Counted from the first letter of the stretch, positions 47,041 through 59,329 are shown. The stretch: 64,000 nt of DNA from Anthonomus grandis grandis (GCF_022605725.1 NC_065546.1:41412227-41476226); one strand, 5' to 3'. Notes: generated by a model not told the origin, from the sequence alone. A program made the numbers and translations.

Positions 47041-47889
47041 TTTTATAAAGTTAACTTTAACTGATACCCTATCCACCTGATAAAGTTAACTTCTACATTT
47101 TGAAGTTAACTGTGACATGTGACGTTATTCTACAAGTTTAAGCTATCTGTTAAAATAGTTTTATAATACCGGCTCTAAGTTATGTTTTTTGCTAAGCAAG
47201 CGATAGCTTCTGAATTTTAAACGAAATGAAAGTAGCTGGTCAAAGTATAAAAAATGTTTAATTAAACCTAGAGCTTGACAAGAATTAATATACTGAGACA
47301 TTTTATTACTTTTAGATGAAATATGTAACATCAAGTAAAAATTGCGTCAAAGTGCGTACTGGTTAAGTTCTATCTGTATTAGAAGCACTTTACAATCATG
47401 AAACCTTTAGTAATTGTGTAGACAGAGCAAATATCACTAGTTTTTCTACTTATAATAGTGACTGTATTCTAAGTTTTGATTACCAAACCTGAAAATACAA
47501 AATGTTTAACTTTCTGTTGACTACAGTTTTCTAATATACTTACAGCTAATAAGTTGCAAAAATGTATCAAATTCTGCTGCAAAAAAACTTCCATCAATCT
47601 CCGAATTTATAATCTTGGATAATATGTCTGCAAAAAGTAAATAATGATAAGAATTAATTAACTGATCGAAATCAACAATGACCCTTAATTTGTCTATAAG
47701 TAGTCTCTGATTTGCCATAACAAACGAATTATAAGGTATATTAGGGCGGAACAAGAGTTCATAGTTCAAATATATAATTTTTTTGAGAAAAATTATAACA
47801 ATTTTTTCTATGATTTACAAAATGATTATAGACCGCTATTATGAGCCTTGTATAATCTCCTTCCTTCCTAAATACTTCTCCCTTTCCAG

Positions 47890-48185
47890 CCCCATTCCTC
47901 CACTCATGGGTCCGCTATCCGCTGATCGACTTTTTATCTTATTTCAAGCAAACTCAAGAGATAGTGACTTTGACTAGTGACCTCGCGCGTGAGTCAGGTG
48001 AAAAGGACGAGGACGAAAAGGAAAGCCATCTATCGGTCGGCGACTCAGTTGGCGGTTACACAGGTACGGACACTGATAATAACGGGTCAACCATCGGTAG
48101 TTCCACCACATTGGCTAGTAAAAGTAGCAGTTTTACCGAGGATAGTGTGTGTAGTAGCATTGAGATCGAATGTACTAGGTTATAA
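47890..48185 (+). CDS. Ser/Thr-rich exon, probable RN-tre tail (possible alternative last exon)
   Basis: Follows a strong polypyrimidine acceptor (CTTCTCCCTTTCCAG, exon from 47890). The frame codes HSWVRYPLIDFLSYFKQTQE, then an acidic and Ser/Thr-rich tract to the stop at 48183-48185. The last residues, CTRL, fit a class I PDZ-binding ending. A GTGAAA donor at 47999 could instead join it, phase-compatibly, to the exon at 59330. It needs one base from the preceding exon while the exon ending at 43859 closes in phase 0, so at least one exon is missing between them, or this belongs to another transcript. Membership of RN-tre is inferred from strand, position and the disordered composition. Confidence 0.5.
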
Positions 48186-48839
48186 GCTGAAGAAGTAGTG
48201 TAAAAAATATTGCCATGAAAGTCTATTTTAGTGAACATTTGCCAAAAAAACCGATTAGCTTGGTGGTTTTTCCAGAGACAAATTTCTAGAATACATTTGT
48301 TATCGCGGATGTTTGTTTTCTGCGGAGTAGTTCATTTCTCTATAAATATTATTTGGTCTGTTGTATAATACTCCTGATCTGTTGTATAATAGGATATTTT
48401 TCACAATTTCGTTATTTAATGTGGGAAATACCAATCATAGAGAAGACTGATCATTGTTAAGAATTTGGGAGTCTAAATATTGTTCCCTTGATATTAAATA
48501 TCTTTTTTTGTAAGCTGAAAGTTACATAACTTAAAATTACAAAATCTACTTTATTTTAAATGAAGTACTCTGTATATTTATCTGCTTTTCTATCCCTTAT
48601 ATAATCACCTTTAACTTATAATATTAATGTTGTATCCCTATCTCTAATTAGGGAAATATGATAGATAAATAAATAGACTTAAAACTAGGAAAACTGGAAA
48701 ATAAATTTGAGGTTGTGTTACGGTAACCTATGTAAGAAAAATAATTAATAGTTTTAGTACGCAATAGAGACAGCAGAAAATATAAAGGATATTTCATTTA
48801 ATATAAGGAAGATTAAAATTATGTTCATTTGGCCCTATA

Positions 48840-49471
48840 CAGGGTGTTTCAGAACTATGGGATCAAACTTTTAGGAGTTATTCAGTGCAACAGTAGAAAA
48901 CATTTTAGTATAGGGACCTTTACTACGGCCCTAAAACGCGTTAAAATTTAGAAAGTCCATGAATGGCCTAAATAGGATTTAATGCATTAATTTTTGTTGT
49001 TTGTACCGTCACAATAATGTTTCAAAATCTCACTACACCGATTTAAACGTCGCACATGATTTCGGTGGATTTGACTATTAAGTCTCGTTCTGTTACTACT
49101 GGAGTTTCGTAGACCTAATAAGACTTTACATGTCCCTATAGGAAAAAATCTAGTGACTTTAAATAGGGTCACCTAGGAGGCCAAGAAACTGCTCCAATGT
49201 TATCGTTTTTAAAAATGCACAACACACAAGCGCCAAAATTTTTAAACATTGACATTGACAATTTAAACAATTGTTATGTTGCTATCATGTACAACCGGCG
49301 AAAATTAAATGCATTAAATCCTATTTAGGCAATTCATCGTCTTTCTACATTTGAACGCGTTGTCGGGCCGTAGTGACACTTTTCCGGACATGGGTCCCTA
49401 TACTAAAATGTTTTCTACTGTTGCACTGAATAACCCCTAAAATTTTGATCCCATAGTTCTGAAACACCCTG
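48840..49471. mobile_element. Internal-deletion derivative of the 5481-7045 mariner-type family
   Basis: Both ends carry the CAGGGTGTTTCAGAACTATG terminal sequence of the 5481-7045 element, with TA at both junctions. Inside are reduced pieces of its transposase C-terminal region (plus strand 49027-49195 parallels 5720-5940, including TCACCTAGGAGGCCAAGAAA). At 632 bp it lacks most of the gene and would depend on a transposase supplied elsewhere. Confidence 0.88.
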
Positions 49472-49479
49472 TACACTAC

Positions 49480-50390
49480 ATTTTTAATTTTTCATAGCAT
49501 ACTCAAGTTTTTATTTTTTTTGACTTACTCTATATCTAATATATGTTCTAGCCAATGTTAGGACTCCAGATTCAGACATTATACACATACTTGCAAATCT
49601 ACAATTTTTAACAAATCGCATATGTTGGAACCTATAACTCGAATTTCAAGAGACATCTAATTTATTTAAACTTCGATAGAAATCAAAACTATTGACCTGA
49701 AAAATGTTTTATTTAGGAAAGAAATATAAAAATTTATTTAAAGAACAAATTGTATTTAAAGAACAAACTGTAAACTGTTTTAAATATGTACTTATTATTT
49801 TTTAAATAATTTTTGATAAACATTTTCATTTTTAATTCTGTTCAATTCATAAAACTTTCTATTAACCTAGAGAATATAAAATATGATCATTTCTATTCTC
49901 AATTATAGTAGAAGCTGTTTAAATACTATCAAAATCTTTTAAAACTTTTTGTTATGTTGTTTTCCTTGGATTTTCTTCATCACTTTCGTCTAAAATTCCG
50001 TTGTCTCAACTTTCTTCTTGGTTGCTAACAATCTAATCATTGTTGGAGTTTAGTTGCTAATCAAGTTTTCATCGTGATTTATAAAATCAACCATTGAAGG
50101 TGCATCTTATATATTTTACACTTACATAATTGTTTTAAAAAAGTTTTAATTTTTTAAATAAGTTCTAAAACTGCTCATCATTCGTCAATGATTTTATTTG
50201 TTAACTCATCCACATTCCAAGAATTGGCCACAATGTACAATCTAAAAATTGGGATGGAAGAATTTGATTCAAAATCATCTAAAATTTTATCCAAGATGGG
50301 ATGTGGATAACGAAATTTAAAGCTTTTCCATCGGTTTATATGTAAAAAGTGTTTTTCAAGTTCTAGAAGCCATAATTCAAAGAGCCCTAG
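49480..50390. other. AT-rich sequence with unassigned short open stretches
   Basis: On the minus strand 50330-50180 is open and reads FKFRYPHPILDKILDDFESN onward to a stop at about 50185; 50000-49960 ends LDESDEENPRKTT. I do not recognise either. They could be exons or remnants of another transposase tail (the family A protein also ends in an acidic stretch). Confidence 0.3.
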
Positions 50391-50398
50391 TCATAATT

Positions 50399-52751
50399 GA
50401 AGAGCATAACTTCTAAAGGGCCTAAGTGCCAAAAAGCTAAAGTTTGAGAAAATCGGTAAAAACACTTTAAAATCTTAATAAAACCACTAAGGTATATATT
50501 TTCTTTATTTTAGTTTTGTTAGTATATACAGTATTAAAATATAAGATACTAACATGAAAATAAACTTAAAGCAAATGCATGAAATTAAAAAAAAAAGAAA
50601 ACAAAATGAAACATCCTTAAAGGTATCTAAGTGCCAATATTATCTGTTTGCAATAAGGGTCTAAGCTCGTTGCTTATGTCACTTCATTGCGTTTGGATAT
50701 CCAAAGCTTGATGTGTCTTCTCTATAAGTTTATCGTAAAAAGGCAGATGTTTGAGAGGAATATAGTCCATCATATCTTCTAGATTTTTTAGTTTTTCTTT
50801 TGATATTTTATTTTTGCAATTTAGTTGCTCGAGATGCATACTTTTCAGATCTTCTACTTTTCTTCCTTTTTTTATAACATTACATATTGTCCACTCTTGC
50901 AAGTCACTAAATGATGTTTTAGTAAAAACTTTGCCGGGATTTTCATGTGAGACTCTTATCCAACAGACCAAAGAAATGTTAAGTTTCGAAGTATTTAACA
51001 TATTGTCACTGGCTTTATTAAAGTCCTTGAAATCCTCTTCTGTCAGAGGAACTACAGTAAATGGATTTTAATGACGTGCACTTTTTATCATATTTTCGAT
51101 ATCACTTGACACATAGTTTTTCATTACTTTTTTTCTCTTTTTAATTTGAGCAAAATCGCGGTCGCATGGGAGAAAAGAGTGTCCGCTAAGTAAACATTTT
51201 TGCTCGATTTCTTGAAAGACACCATTTGCCACAAGGTAAAGAAAAAGAAATAGAAGCATACGGTTTTTGTTCTGTCCAATGCAGTTATCAGACCAAATAG
51301 TAAGTTTTGGTTTCAATCGAAGATCATTTCGGCGTAATACTTTGAGCAATGCTGATGCTACTTCATTACCGCCTCTTCCTGAAATTGACTCATTCTATAA
51401 GCACATATAGGCGTTTCCATTGTCTGACATGTGAACACAGACATTATAGCAGGAAAGCTGGCGGCTATAAAACATCTGGCTATGTGTTAATGTAGGAATA
51501 AATAGGACTTGTTCCATATCTATGGATAAAACTAAGTGGTCACTACTTGGCTTCTGTGATTCCACCTCGTCTTTCTGCATTTCACTCCTAGCCTTTTCTG
51601 CCTTTCTGTGATGAAACTCTAACTGAAAACTAAGTGACTGTTTAGAGAGGAACATGTATCTGATTTTGGTCTGCCAAATCGTAAGTTGGGAAAATCCTTT
51701 TTAAACACATCTGAGAAATATCTGTATGTTGCCACTGTATCAGGAAATTTATTTTTAAAAGCTATAAATAACCGATTTATATTAAGTTCCGCGCTAAGAA
51801 ATTCCTTAGAAGATTTAGTCCTACTGTAGTGGTTTTCTTCTTTTGGTAATGAATTAATGTAAGTTTTAATTTGTTCTCTTAAGCTCGGAAAATATTTTCG
51901 TGCCTTATTTGCCTTTCCTGTCCAATCCTTGTAAACAGTGTCCCCTTTCTTTTTTTTTCAACTAAGACTTGAACTCTTTTATGGGACAATGCAAATATAT
52001 CCGAAAATGTTTTACGACAAACTTGGACATGCTTACCAGTACCATCAGGAATGGTGTAGTATACTTTACATTGCCTGCGACTTTCCCAGGATTTTCATAT
52101 TCGCCATGACGCCGTCTATTGACCGGTACAACTTGAATCAATCCAAATAAGTAAGAACTTTGTCTAATATGATCTTCCATTTTGTAGAATTCATCAAACA
52201 GGAGCATCTTTTGTGCAGCCGAGATCAGTTTACATTTTAAATTATTACATTTGCATTCCTAAAACAAACAAAAAAATATTTAGATACACCGGTTTATAAA
52301 TAATCCATTAAGGTTAACTTACCATGTTGTCTGTTGGTGTTTTTCTTTTGGAAACTAAAACGCCTTTATAGTTTGTATATTGCTTTCCATATAGCCTCAA
52401 TCTTTTTCTTTCATTTAGGATACTTTCCGTATTTCTTTTTCGCCTTTTTCTGCCAGCAGCATTTTCCACAGCATTTTTACTGTTTTCCATCGCAGCGCCA
52501 CGTTATACTGAAGTTTAATGATTAAATAAACAGACCAACATTGGTGGCACATAGACCCTTTTAACTTGCTGCTTTAACATGCTGGGACTTAGACCTTGCG
52601 CCATCTTTCATCGCGTTGCAAAAGCACATTCTTGCGATTTGGCATTTAGACCATTTTTAAATGCATTGGGGCCAACAATTAAAACCTTTTTCTAAGAAAA
52701 TATAAAATTGGTCAAAATTGGCACTTGGACCCTTTAGAAGTTATGCTCTTC
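50399..52751 (-). mobile_element. Sola-like DNA transposon, family B (DUF7869-type transposase)
   Basis: Terminal inverted repeats match over about 40 bp: left GAAGAGCATAACTTCTAAAG, right its inverted counterpart. AATT flanks each end (50395-50398 and 52752-52755); the match continues a few bases beyond, so AATT could be either a target duplication or part of the ends. A motif near AAGGGTCTAAGTGCCAA recurs inside both ends (50417, 50615, 50651; and 52541, 52585, 52640, 52719). One transposase gene on the minus strand. Confidence 0.8.
50684..52490 (-). pseudogene. DUF7869-type DDE transposase (family B), two exons, few lesions
   Basis: Exon 1 (52490-52323) has an ATG, 56 codons rich in Lys/Arg, and a GTAAGT donor. 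Exon 2 starts after a TTTGTTTTAG acceptor near 52260 with ECKCNNLKCKLISA, a cysteine block, then LLFDEFYKMEDHIRQSSYLFG. After a frameshift at about 52045 comes the CRKTFSDIFALSHKRV block (the family's 'CxKxF' segment). Candidate acids: Asp in LVLSIDMEQVLFIPTL, Asp in TIWSDNCIGQNKN, Asp in SGHSFLPCDRDFAQI. Nonsense changes lie after YMCL and near 51070, and a second frameshift near 51655. The C-terminus PLKHLPFYDKL matches the tails of families A and C. Confidence 0.75.
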
Positions 52752-52759
52752 AATTATGG

Positions 52760-53610
52760 GCCATCCAAGCTCTTTTATAATTTTTATAATTAACCGGCAA
52801 ACATTTAACTCCTTTAAAACATTGCGGTTTGCCACTTTTTACAATCAAGAGCGATTTTAGCTTCTCGGTTCCCGCCATATTGGCTGAAAGTAAACACGTT
52901 ACTTTTTCTTTGCTATTTATCTCCAAGACATTTTCCACGCTTGTAACTTAAAGTTTTGTCGGGAAGACGTTTAAAAAATAGGCCGGCTTTACATAGAAAT
53001 GTCTTCTTTATAGGGAGCCTAACTTTCTTTAATGCAGGTATCACATTTTTCCTCTTCTACACCTGCACTCTCACCACAAACTTTATTTTGCTTTTACTAA
53101 ATTTTTTTTCAGTTTTGCCCACTAACCTATTTTTAACATTTTCGAGCCACCTTGAACTGGCTTTGAAGTTACTCATTTTCTCGGAAAAGCTCTTTTTTTG
53201 TAATATCGGACCTGATACAGACTTGAAGAGTGGTGATTTATTTATGATAATTGTAGATAAAGCAATCTGTGATATATTATATGCATGAGCAATGATTTTC
53301 TTGTGAAACCCGTTACCGACTTTCTGAAAAAAAATCTATCTCTTTTCCAATTCTTCGTCAAGCTTTTAAGTTTTCGTGGCGGAGAGGTTTTAACACAGAA
53401 CGAAATGCCACAGGTATTGTAATACGAGTAAAACGAATATAAAAAAGAATAATAAAGACTTGATTTTCACAATTTAACAAGTTAGATTTATAAATAATTC
53501 TATCCTAAACATAATTGTACTATTACTAAGATATCCATAGTATACCTTAATTCAAGAAAAAATAAATAAATATATATTATCAATAGGGCATATAGTTATG
53601 CAATTTAATG
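52760..53610. other. Unassigned sequence between family B and a LINE scrap
   Basis: Open frames on both strands (52750-52938 minus, 52956-53288 plus) have no recognised content; the plus one is Phe/Leu-rich and looks like a chance frame. Confidence 0.3.
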
Positions 53611-53619
53611 AAATAGCAC

Positions 53620-54060
53620 AAAGAACAGACTAATTTTAAAATAGAAAATAGAAGAGGACAGATTTAAAAAGTTTGAAAAAAAAGTGCTGAAATTTTGAAA
53701 GTTTTATTATAGGCGTATTTTTTTTATTCAACTCTGCTGCTGGAAATAACAATCAAAGATTTTATGTTTAAAGATTCGTGTCTCCCAAATCTTGATACAA
53801 TCAGGAATAGAATTGTGAAGTTTTGAAATATTATAGAAAAACTCCGTTCATAAATAGATCGATGTAGAGGAGGTGTTATCAAACCACAAATAGGAATTTT
53901 GCACTCTTAGTATACGATTTTTTTGAACTTGTGTAAATAGACTAACATAATAACCAAACTAGTCCAGCCAACCAGGAATCGCCGTAGCAGTTTGAGGATT
54001 GTCAAAAAGTCTGTCTAAAAAAGCATGCTGGCACAATAACCTTTTTTTGTTAGTGTCGAC
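53620..54060 (-). pseudogene. LINE C-terminal fragment
   Basis: Minus strand 53930-53730 reads FDNTSSTSIYLRTEFFYNIS and NSIPDCIKIWETRIFKHKIF, then a stop. This is the post-RT tail common to jockey/CR1-type elements (NSLP…FKxKL pattern). No poly(A) end or target duplication was identified. Confidence 0.5.
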
Positions 54061-54069
54061 GTCACAATT

Positions 54070-54690
54070 CACAGAATTTTCAATTATAGAGATATTCAAG
54101 TTAAAGAAATTCGAGTTATAGAGGTTTAAATGTGTGGAAATTATAATTTAACGTAAAATGATATTAAATCCAGGCTGTTCAAAAAATATCCCTTTGAATC
54201 ATCCTGCTTTTTAAAAGGACCCACTATTTAGCAAATTATGAAAAGTCAATTACAAAACTATCGCGTAGTAGTTACTAGTCGACTTATCGACTTACCCTGA
54301 ACAATGTCCAATCAAAATTCGAGTGTTTCTGAGAACATTCTGCACAAAGTACTAACAATTTATTTACTCTTTTTGTTAGAAAAGACAAATTTAATTACTC
54401 CAATCCATCAATATGTGACCTCATTTTGATAGATTCAGGTAAATTTCATTAAAATAAACTTTCATAGGAATCTCAACCAATAAAATACCAAAAAGGATAA
54501 ACCAGCTACAACTTTAGTAATAAAACTATTAAGAAATAAGAAAATACTATTGGAGACTAAAAAATAGGAATGTTTTGCTTAAGCGTTGCATTTTTCCTCT
54601 TTTTCTTTGTAGTTGTTCATACTGTCCTTCATACTTAATGTATTTTTATGCAATTTGTTTGAGGAAATATGATTATTTAACATTAGTTAT
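54070..54690. other. AT-rich intron sequence, nothing recognised
   Basis: No gene or paired repeat supported. Confidence 0.35.
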
Positions 54691-54699
54691 AAATAATAT

Positions 54700-57600
54700 C
54701 GCCCCCTTAATGCAACAACTAGATAACTTAAAATTGCAGTTTAAAAATTAAAGCCGCGAAAAAAATACACCTAAATAATAAAAAAAAATTTAACTTTTAC
54801 AAAGATATAATCCATATTAAGCTATAATTTGGTTATCTAGAATACAATCAAATTTTTATATTTTTGAAGAATTTGATAAAAAAAGAGAGAAAAAGTTGAG
54901 ATATCTAGTTGTTGCTCCACATTTATTGAACAAAAGGATGAGAAATAGCAATGATTTGCGAATCAGAGCATCAAATCGGTGCATCAATGAATAGTGAGTA
55001 GCGGGTTTAACAAAACAGTAAGAAATCCACTACTTAAATGTCATTATCACTTATGTCACTATCGGAATCTTCTATGTTTTGAAGCGTTTTACGTGAATTT
55101 CCTTGAAATGGGAGATTTTCAAAAAATCTTTTATACTCAGTAGGAAGGGCTGGGGGATTCTATTTAAACAATGACATAAGGTCGTCATATTTTTCTTTCT
55201 TAAGAGGTAGCTGATTTTTATACAAGGGCTCTAAAGTATTGTTTGCAGAAGATATACGTGTTTTGCGATTGCAGTTTAGTCGTCTGAACTCACCATCGAA
55301 ATCTTCTTTAAAGTGAATGATGAAAGGTGCCGATTTTGAAAAGTTTAGCCAACAAATTTTCTGCCAACTAACCACCTTACGGCTTTCATCTTCTTTTTTG
55401 AAAATTAACTTTCGGTCTGCGTAACTTTTCCAGTTAAGAATTTGTTTATGTGTTATCTTATGAACCAAATATGGCTTATCACCTCTTCTTCTTGCGCACC
55501 GGGCTATAGTTTTATAATCTTCAGGCCAGTTTGCTTTTCGAACTCTCTTTAGTTCTGTCGATATAGCAGAGTGCATAGAATGGCACTCCATCTCACTATG
55601 TCCCACGACAAGAAACTTTAGATCGATTGTTTCGAGAGTTGGAATTTACTGAACTGCTGTTAAACACATTGCTGCGGCATATTTATTAAGATTTTGTCCT
55701 CCACATCTATCACTGTAGCAAATAATGCTTTTAACATTTTCAGGTAATGGTTTAAAATAGCTGTAGAGGCAACTAGCAATTTCGCAACTTCCGCGCTTGC
55801 CTTCAACTTCACTCCACATGTAGCAGTCTCCTTGTTTAGACACAACATTATATATAGTAAAATTAAAGGGTTTCAATCGCTGTTTATAGAACAACGCATT
55901 ATTTGACGGATCATTAGGAGTCATAAGAACTTGTTGGAGATCAAAATTGCAGCATAAAATGTTGTTGTTGGAGCTTTCAGCTAATGCCTTGTCCGACCTT
56001 TTTTCCTGGCGAGCCTTTTCTTTGGCGGCTAGATGGGCTTGATAATTAGCTTCTATAATTTCAGTTTTTATGCTACCAGGTGTATTGTAAGTCATACATG
56101 TGCGACACTGATCCTTTCTCTGGAGGACACTGATCCTCGTTTTTATATATTGTGTACATAATAGTAATATTAAGATCAGACTCTAAATATTCCCTTTGAG
56201 TTTTTTTCTCGACAATAATACGAGGCCATGACAGGAAACTTTTCAATATGTTTTCTTACTTCTTCTAAAACTTCAGGAGGTGTGGCATTCTTTAGACCTT
56301 TGCCCCTTTTATCCTTTGAAGTAATATTTCCTTCCATTCGTTTTTTCATAGCGATATCTAGCACCCCTTTCCGTATTCCCAGAGTATTTATAAACATGGT
56401 CTTACAAACTTGAATCTTTGCTTCAACGGTGGGCAAGAAAAAGATAATAGTATTTTTGCGCTTAGAATTTTCTTTGGTTGTCCATTTTTTTGCTATTTTT
56501 TCTGTGTTGCTCTGTATAAAATTTCTTTGTTGTTCGTATGAATCAAGCTGATAGTAACTTTGAAAAATTTTGAGACGATCATCATGGGTTAATTTGTTAC
56601 TGCATTTTCTTCTACATTTTGCCGTGCACGGATCCTTTAATGACACTCCAGGAACATATTTTCCTCTGCTGGAGATATAAATTTCGCCATGCTGTCTCCT
56701 TTTTTTTTGGAATATTTTTTTTTCCACTCATTTGGATTCCTCTTCCTCTTTTTAGATTTTTGGGTTTTCGAAGGAAATTCTTCCATACCTTCGAGTTGTA
56801 TGTCTGTTGTCAAAGTCGAGTTTTCAATACCTAATTCTTCTTCAGATGTTTCACCTGAAGAACTTGGAACATATTCTGAAACCTCGGGTGAAAATGGTTC
56901 TATATCTGGCTCCAAATTGTATGATAAAGGAGAACGTTGATTACTGGGACCAGGCAAATTGTCATAATCTGAAAGAATAAGATGTATTGCTAAGAGGTAA
57001 ATTCATCCAAAAAGTATCTGCAGAGGTTTTGATATTATGCAAAAAAATACCTGCAGTCTGTTGCGCATTAGAATAGGGTTCTCTCTGCGATATTGATGTG
57101 TTGTCTATAACATTCACAACCTTTTGTCTATCGTTTACTTCTGGCTTGCGTTCTTCTGAAGGAAGAACAGCAACTACAATAAGATAAGGTACTGTACCCA
57201 GACGTTGCTATGAAAAAGTGCCGAAAAATATTTTTTGAAATAAAGCCAGAGACAATTAAAAACATACACCCGATTTTCGTTTTAATATAAATAGAATATC
57301 TCGTAAACTTCTAAAATATAAAAAAAAAATTAATGGGTTTAGACTAACATCTATAAGGCGAGCCTTTTCCCCTATTTAACCGAGTTCGTATCTCTTAATT
57401 TGTAAGACCCTGCTAAACAACTGAAAAAAATCAAATACACTCATTTTATGTATTTACATAACCTCACTTTCTGGCTTTATTTTAATTGTAAGTTTATTAA
57501 AGTTAATTATCACATACCTTCAATATTATCCGATTGCCGACGTAAAATTCTAATATTTTCTTTCCTCTTGACATCATTTTTTTATAATAAACCACTTTAA

Positions 57601-57982
57601 AATAATTGTTTTAACACTGATAAGGCACCTGTTGTTTCAAACACACCACTGGATATCTCACACAGATCGAGAAGGTACGGCGAATAACTTAAATAACACT
57701 AGGGCAACAACTAGGTATCTCTCAAGATGCAGAGTTTAAGTATTACATTAAGTGGTAATATAAGTCGACCAATAAATGGTATCTCAACATGCCGAGTTAA
57801 AGAATGTAAATTTTGTTTGTTTTGGGAGTTATATATTTTTTGCCACTGTGTAAGTAAAGACTAGTCGCTTGTAGAAGATATCCAGTTGTAGCATTGAAAA
57901 GAGTAAGCAATATTGGGTATACTTAACTGAATAACTCAAAATGTATAAAATTAAGTTATCTAGTTGTTGAATTAAGGGGGCG
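54700..57982 (-). mobile_element. Sola-like DNA transposon, family C (DUF7869-type transposase)
   Basis: Terminal inverted repeats match over about 35 bp: left CGCCCCCTTAATGCAACAAC, right the inverted counterpart ending TTAAGGGGGCG. ATAT flanks both ends (54696-54699 and 57983-57986), a 4-bp target duplication. The motif AGATATCTAGTTGTTG recurs inside the ends (54747-inverted, 54900; and 57704, 57875, 57950; partial copies near 57655 and 57770). One multi-exon transposase gene on the minus strand. Largest of the three complete elements (3.28 kb). Confidence 0.85.
55034..57594 (-). pseudogene. DUF7869-type DDE transposase (family C), multi-exon
   Basis: Leader exons lie at about 57594-57535 (ENIRILRRQSDNIE) and 57190-57050, with GTATGT/GTATTT donors and matching phases. 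The main exon starts after CTTTCAG near 56970 with an acidic Ser-rich stretch and a basic stretch (KKRKRNPNEWKK). Then come CTAKCRRKCSNKL (cysteine block), LKIFQSYYQLDSYEQQRNFI, and VCKTMFINTLGIRKGVLD. Candidate acids: Asp in CCNFDLQQVLMTPND and Asp in ICYSDRCGGQNLNK. The third motif is VGHSEMECHSMHSAI, without Asp at the place used by families A and B. Stops follow KGIFRV, TAVQ and SLFK; the C-terminus TEYKRFFENL continues to 55034. Confidence 0.75.
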
Positions 57983-57989
57983 ATATCAA

Positions 57990-59329
57990 ACATGAAGTAG
58001 TTGGATGAAAGAATTGACGATTGTTCACCTTATACTATATAAGGGAAACTAGCAGCTCCTCTTGGAATTAAAAAGACAATTAAAATAAAACTTGTCTTGT
58101 ATTTTTTAACTTTATTAAATTGCTTGACAAATTGCCAAATAAGTAATAGACTTACAAAGCGGAGCCTTACAAGCTTTCTCGCAACAAATTGTTATACATA
58201 TTAGCAAAGTTTGAAATTCAGTATATTATTTTTTTGTATATATAAACTAAAAGAAATTTGTTAGGTTAGATTTTTTTATTTAATAGGAATAGTTGTATAT
58301 GTATATTATTTTTTTATAAATTCTTAGCATGTATATTTTGCATAAATATATTTTTTTATTGAATTTCATACATTAATCTTTGGTTTCGGCGGTTTAACCT
58401 AAACGTGTCTAACTACTAACTAATACTTTACCCAAATCCGTACTGCCTCGAAAGCTGGTGTAGGTAAAGGTACTTAAAAAAAAACTCTATCAAAACATTT
58501 ATATTTAAAAACAAACCAATTTCTTTTATTTGAAAACTTGCAGTTTTGCCAGAAGTAAGCGTTTGAAGAACTGTTTTAGGTAGGTTTTGTTTTATTTTTC
58601 ATTTAGCATGCAGTAGTAGTTGCCAGTTTTAATCTTAAAAAATATTACAGCTTTTATTAAGTAAATTACTCACCATTATTTTGTGTTGTCTCAGTTTTAT
58701 TTACGTGTACAGTGTGTTTTTAGTACATTAGGTAAGATTATGTTTTTTTATGTTTTATTTTTAATGAATTTATTTATGTTTCTTCTTCAAAGAATTTAGC
58801 TCTTCTATTCAGGCATGTTTAAGCGAAGGGTATAAAATTCTGGATCACCCTTATTTGGAAGAATATGGATACCCAACAGGTATACACGTAAAATGCTAGA
58901 AACAAAGCCTTTATACCTATTACAGTTCCTTGGGCCAAGCCAAACAATAAACTTTTTCTTGCATCCTTTGAAACTTTCTTTTGGAAGAAAACCTGCATTA
59001 CTACAAAATTTACATTGTACACTAACCATCATATGTACTAAAAAACAATAATATGGAGTATAGATAGTGCTATAGCTGAAACAGTATATGTAGAAAAATC
59101 ATCGTCTCTTTAACCATTTGTCAATTAACAAATCATCACTGAGTTCAGCCTTTAATTCGTTTCCCAATCGTTGACTAATTTCACTCATGTTAACACACAC
59201 ATAGTTTAATCCTGTAGCACCATTCTAATTAATATTCTTAAAAAAAATTAAAACTTTAATACAACCTTAGATTTTGTGTCGTTTGAAGTGGAAACCTACA
59301 GCATTCAAACCGTAAGTGTCTCCTTTTAG
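57990..59329. other. Intron-like sequence; one possible minus-strand exon
   Basis: Mostly AT-rich without features. 59022-58819 on the minus strand is open and contains ARKSLLFGLAQGTVIGIKAL followed by a hydrophobic segment, compatible with a membrane protein exon or pseudogene. I do not recognise the family and see no convincing splice partners. Confidence 0.25.

Larger units (their letters stand above)
43984..47175. mobile_element. PIF/Harbinger-like element with TAA target repeats, carrying later insertions
   Basis: Left end AGGCCGGTATTATAAA (43984) and the inverted right end TTTATAATACCGGCTC (ends 47175) form imperfect terminal repeats. TAA flanks each side (43981-43983 and 47176-47178), the 3-bp target typical of PIF/Harbinger. 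AGTTAACTT motifs recur just inside both ends. No Harbinger nuclease gene was found. A Tc1 element (about 44245-45637) and a LINE 3' fragment (46070-47040) fill most of the interior, so this is probably a non-autonomous element enlarged by insertions. It lies in the RN-tre intron after 43859. Confidence 0.7.

Noticed and set aside
58805..59032. Possible membrane-protein exon on the minus strand
   Set aside because: Has a hydrophobic segment, but no recognised family, weak splice context and two competing frames; mentioned only as a possibility.
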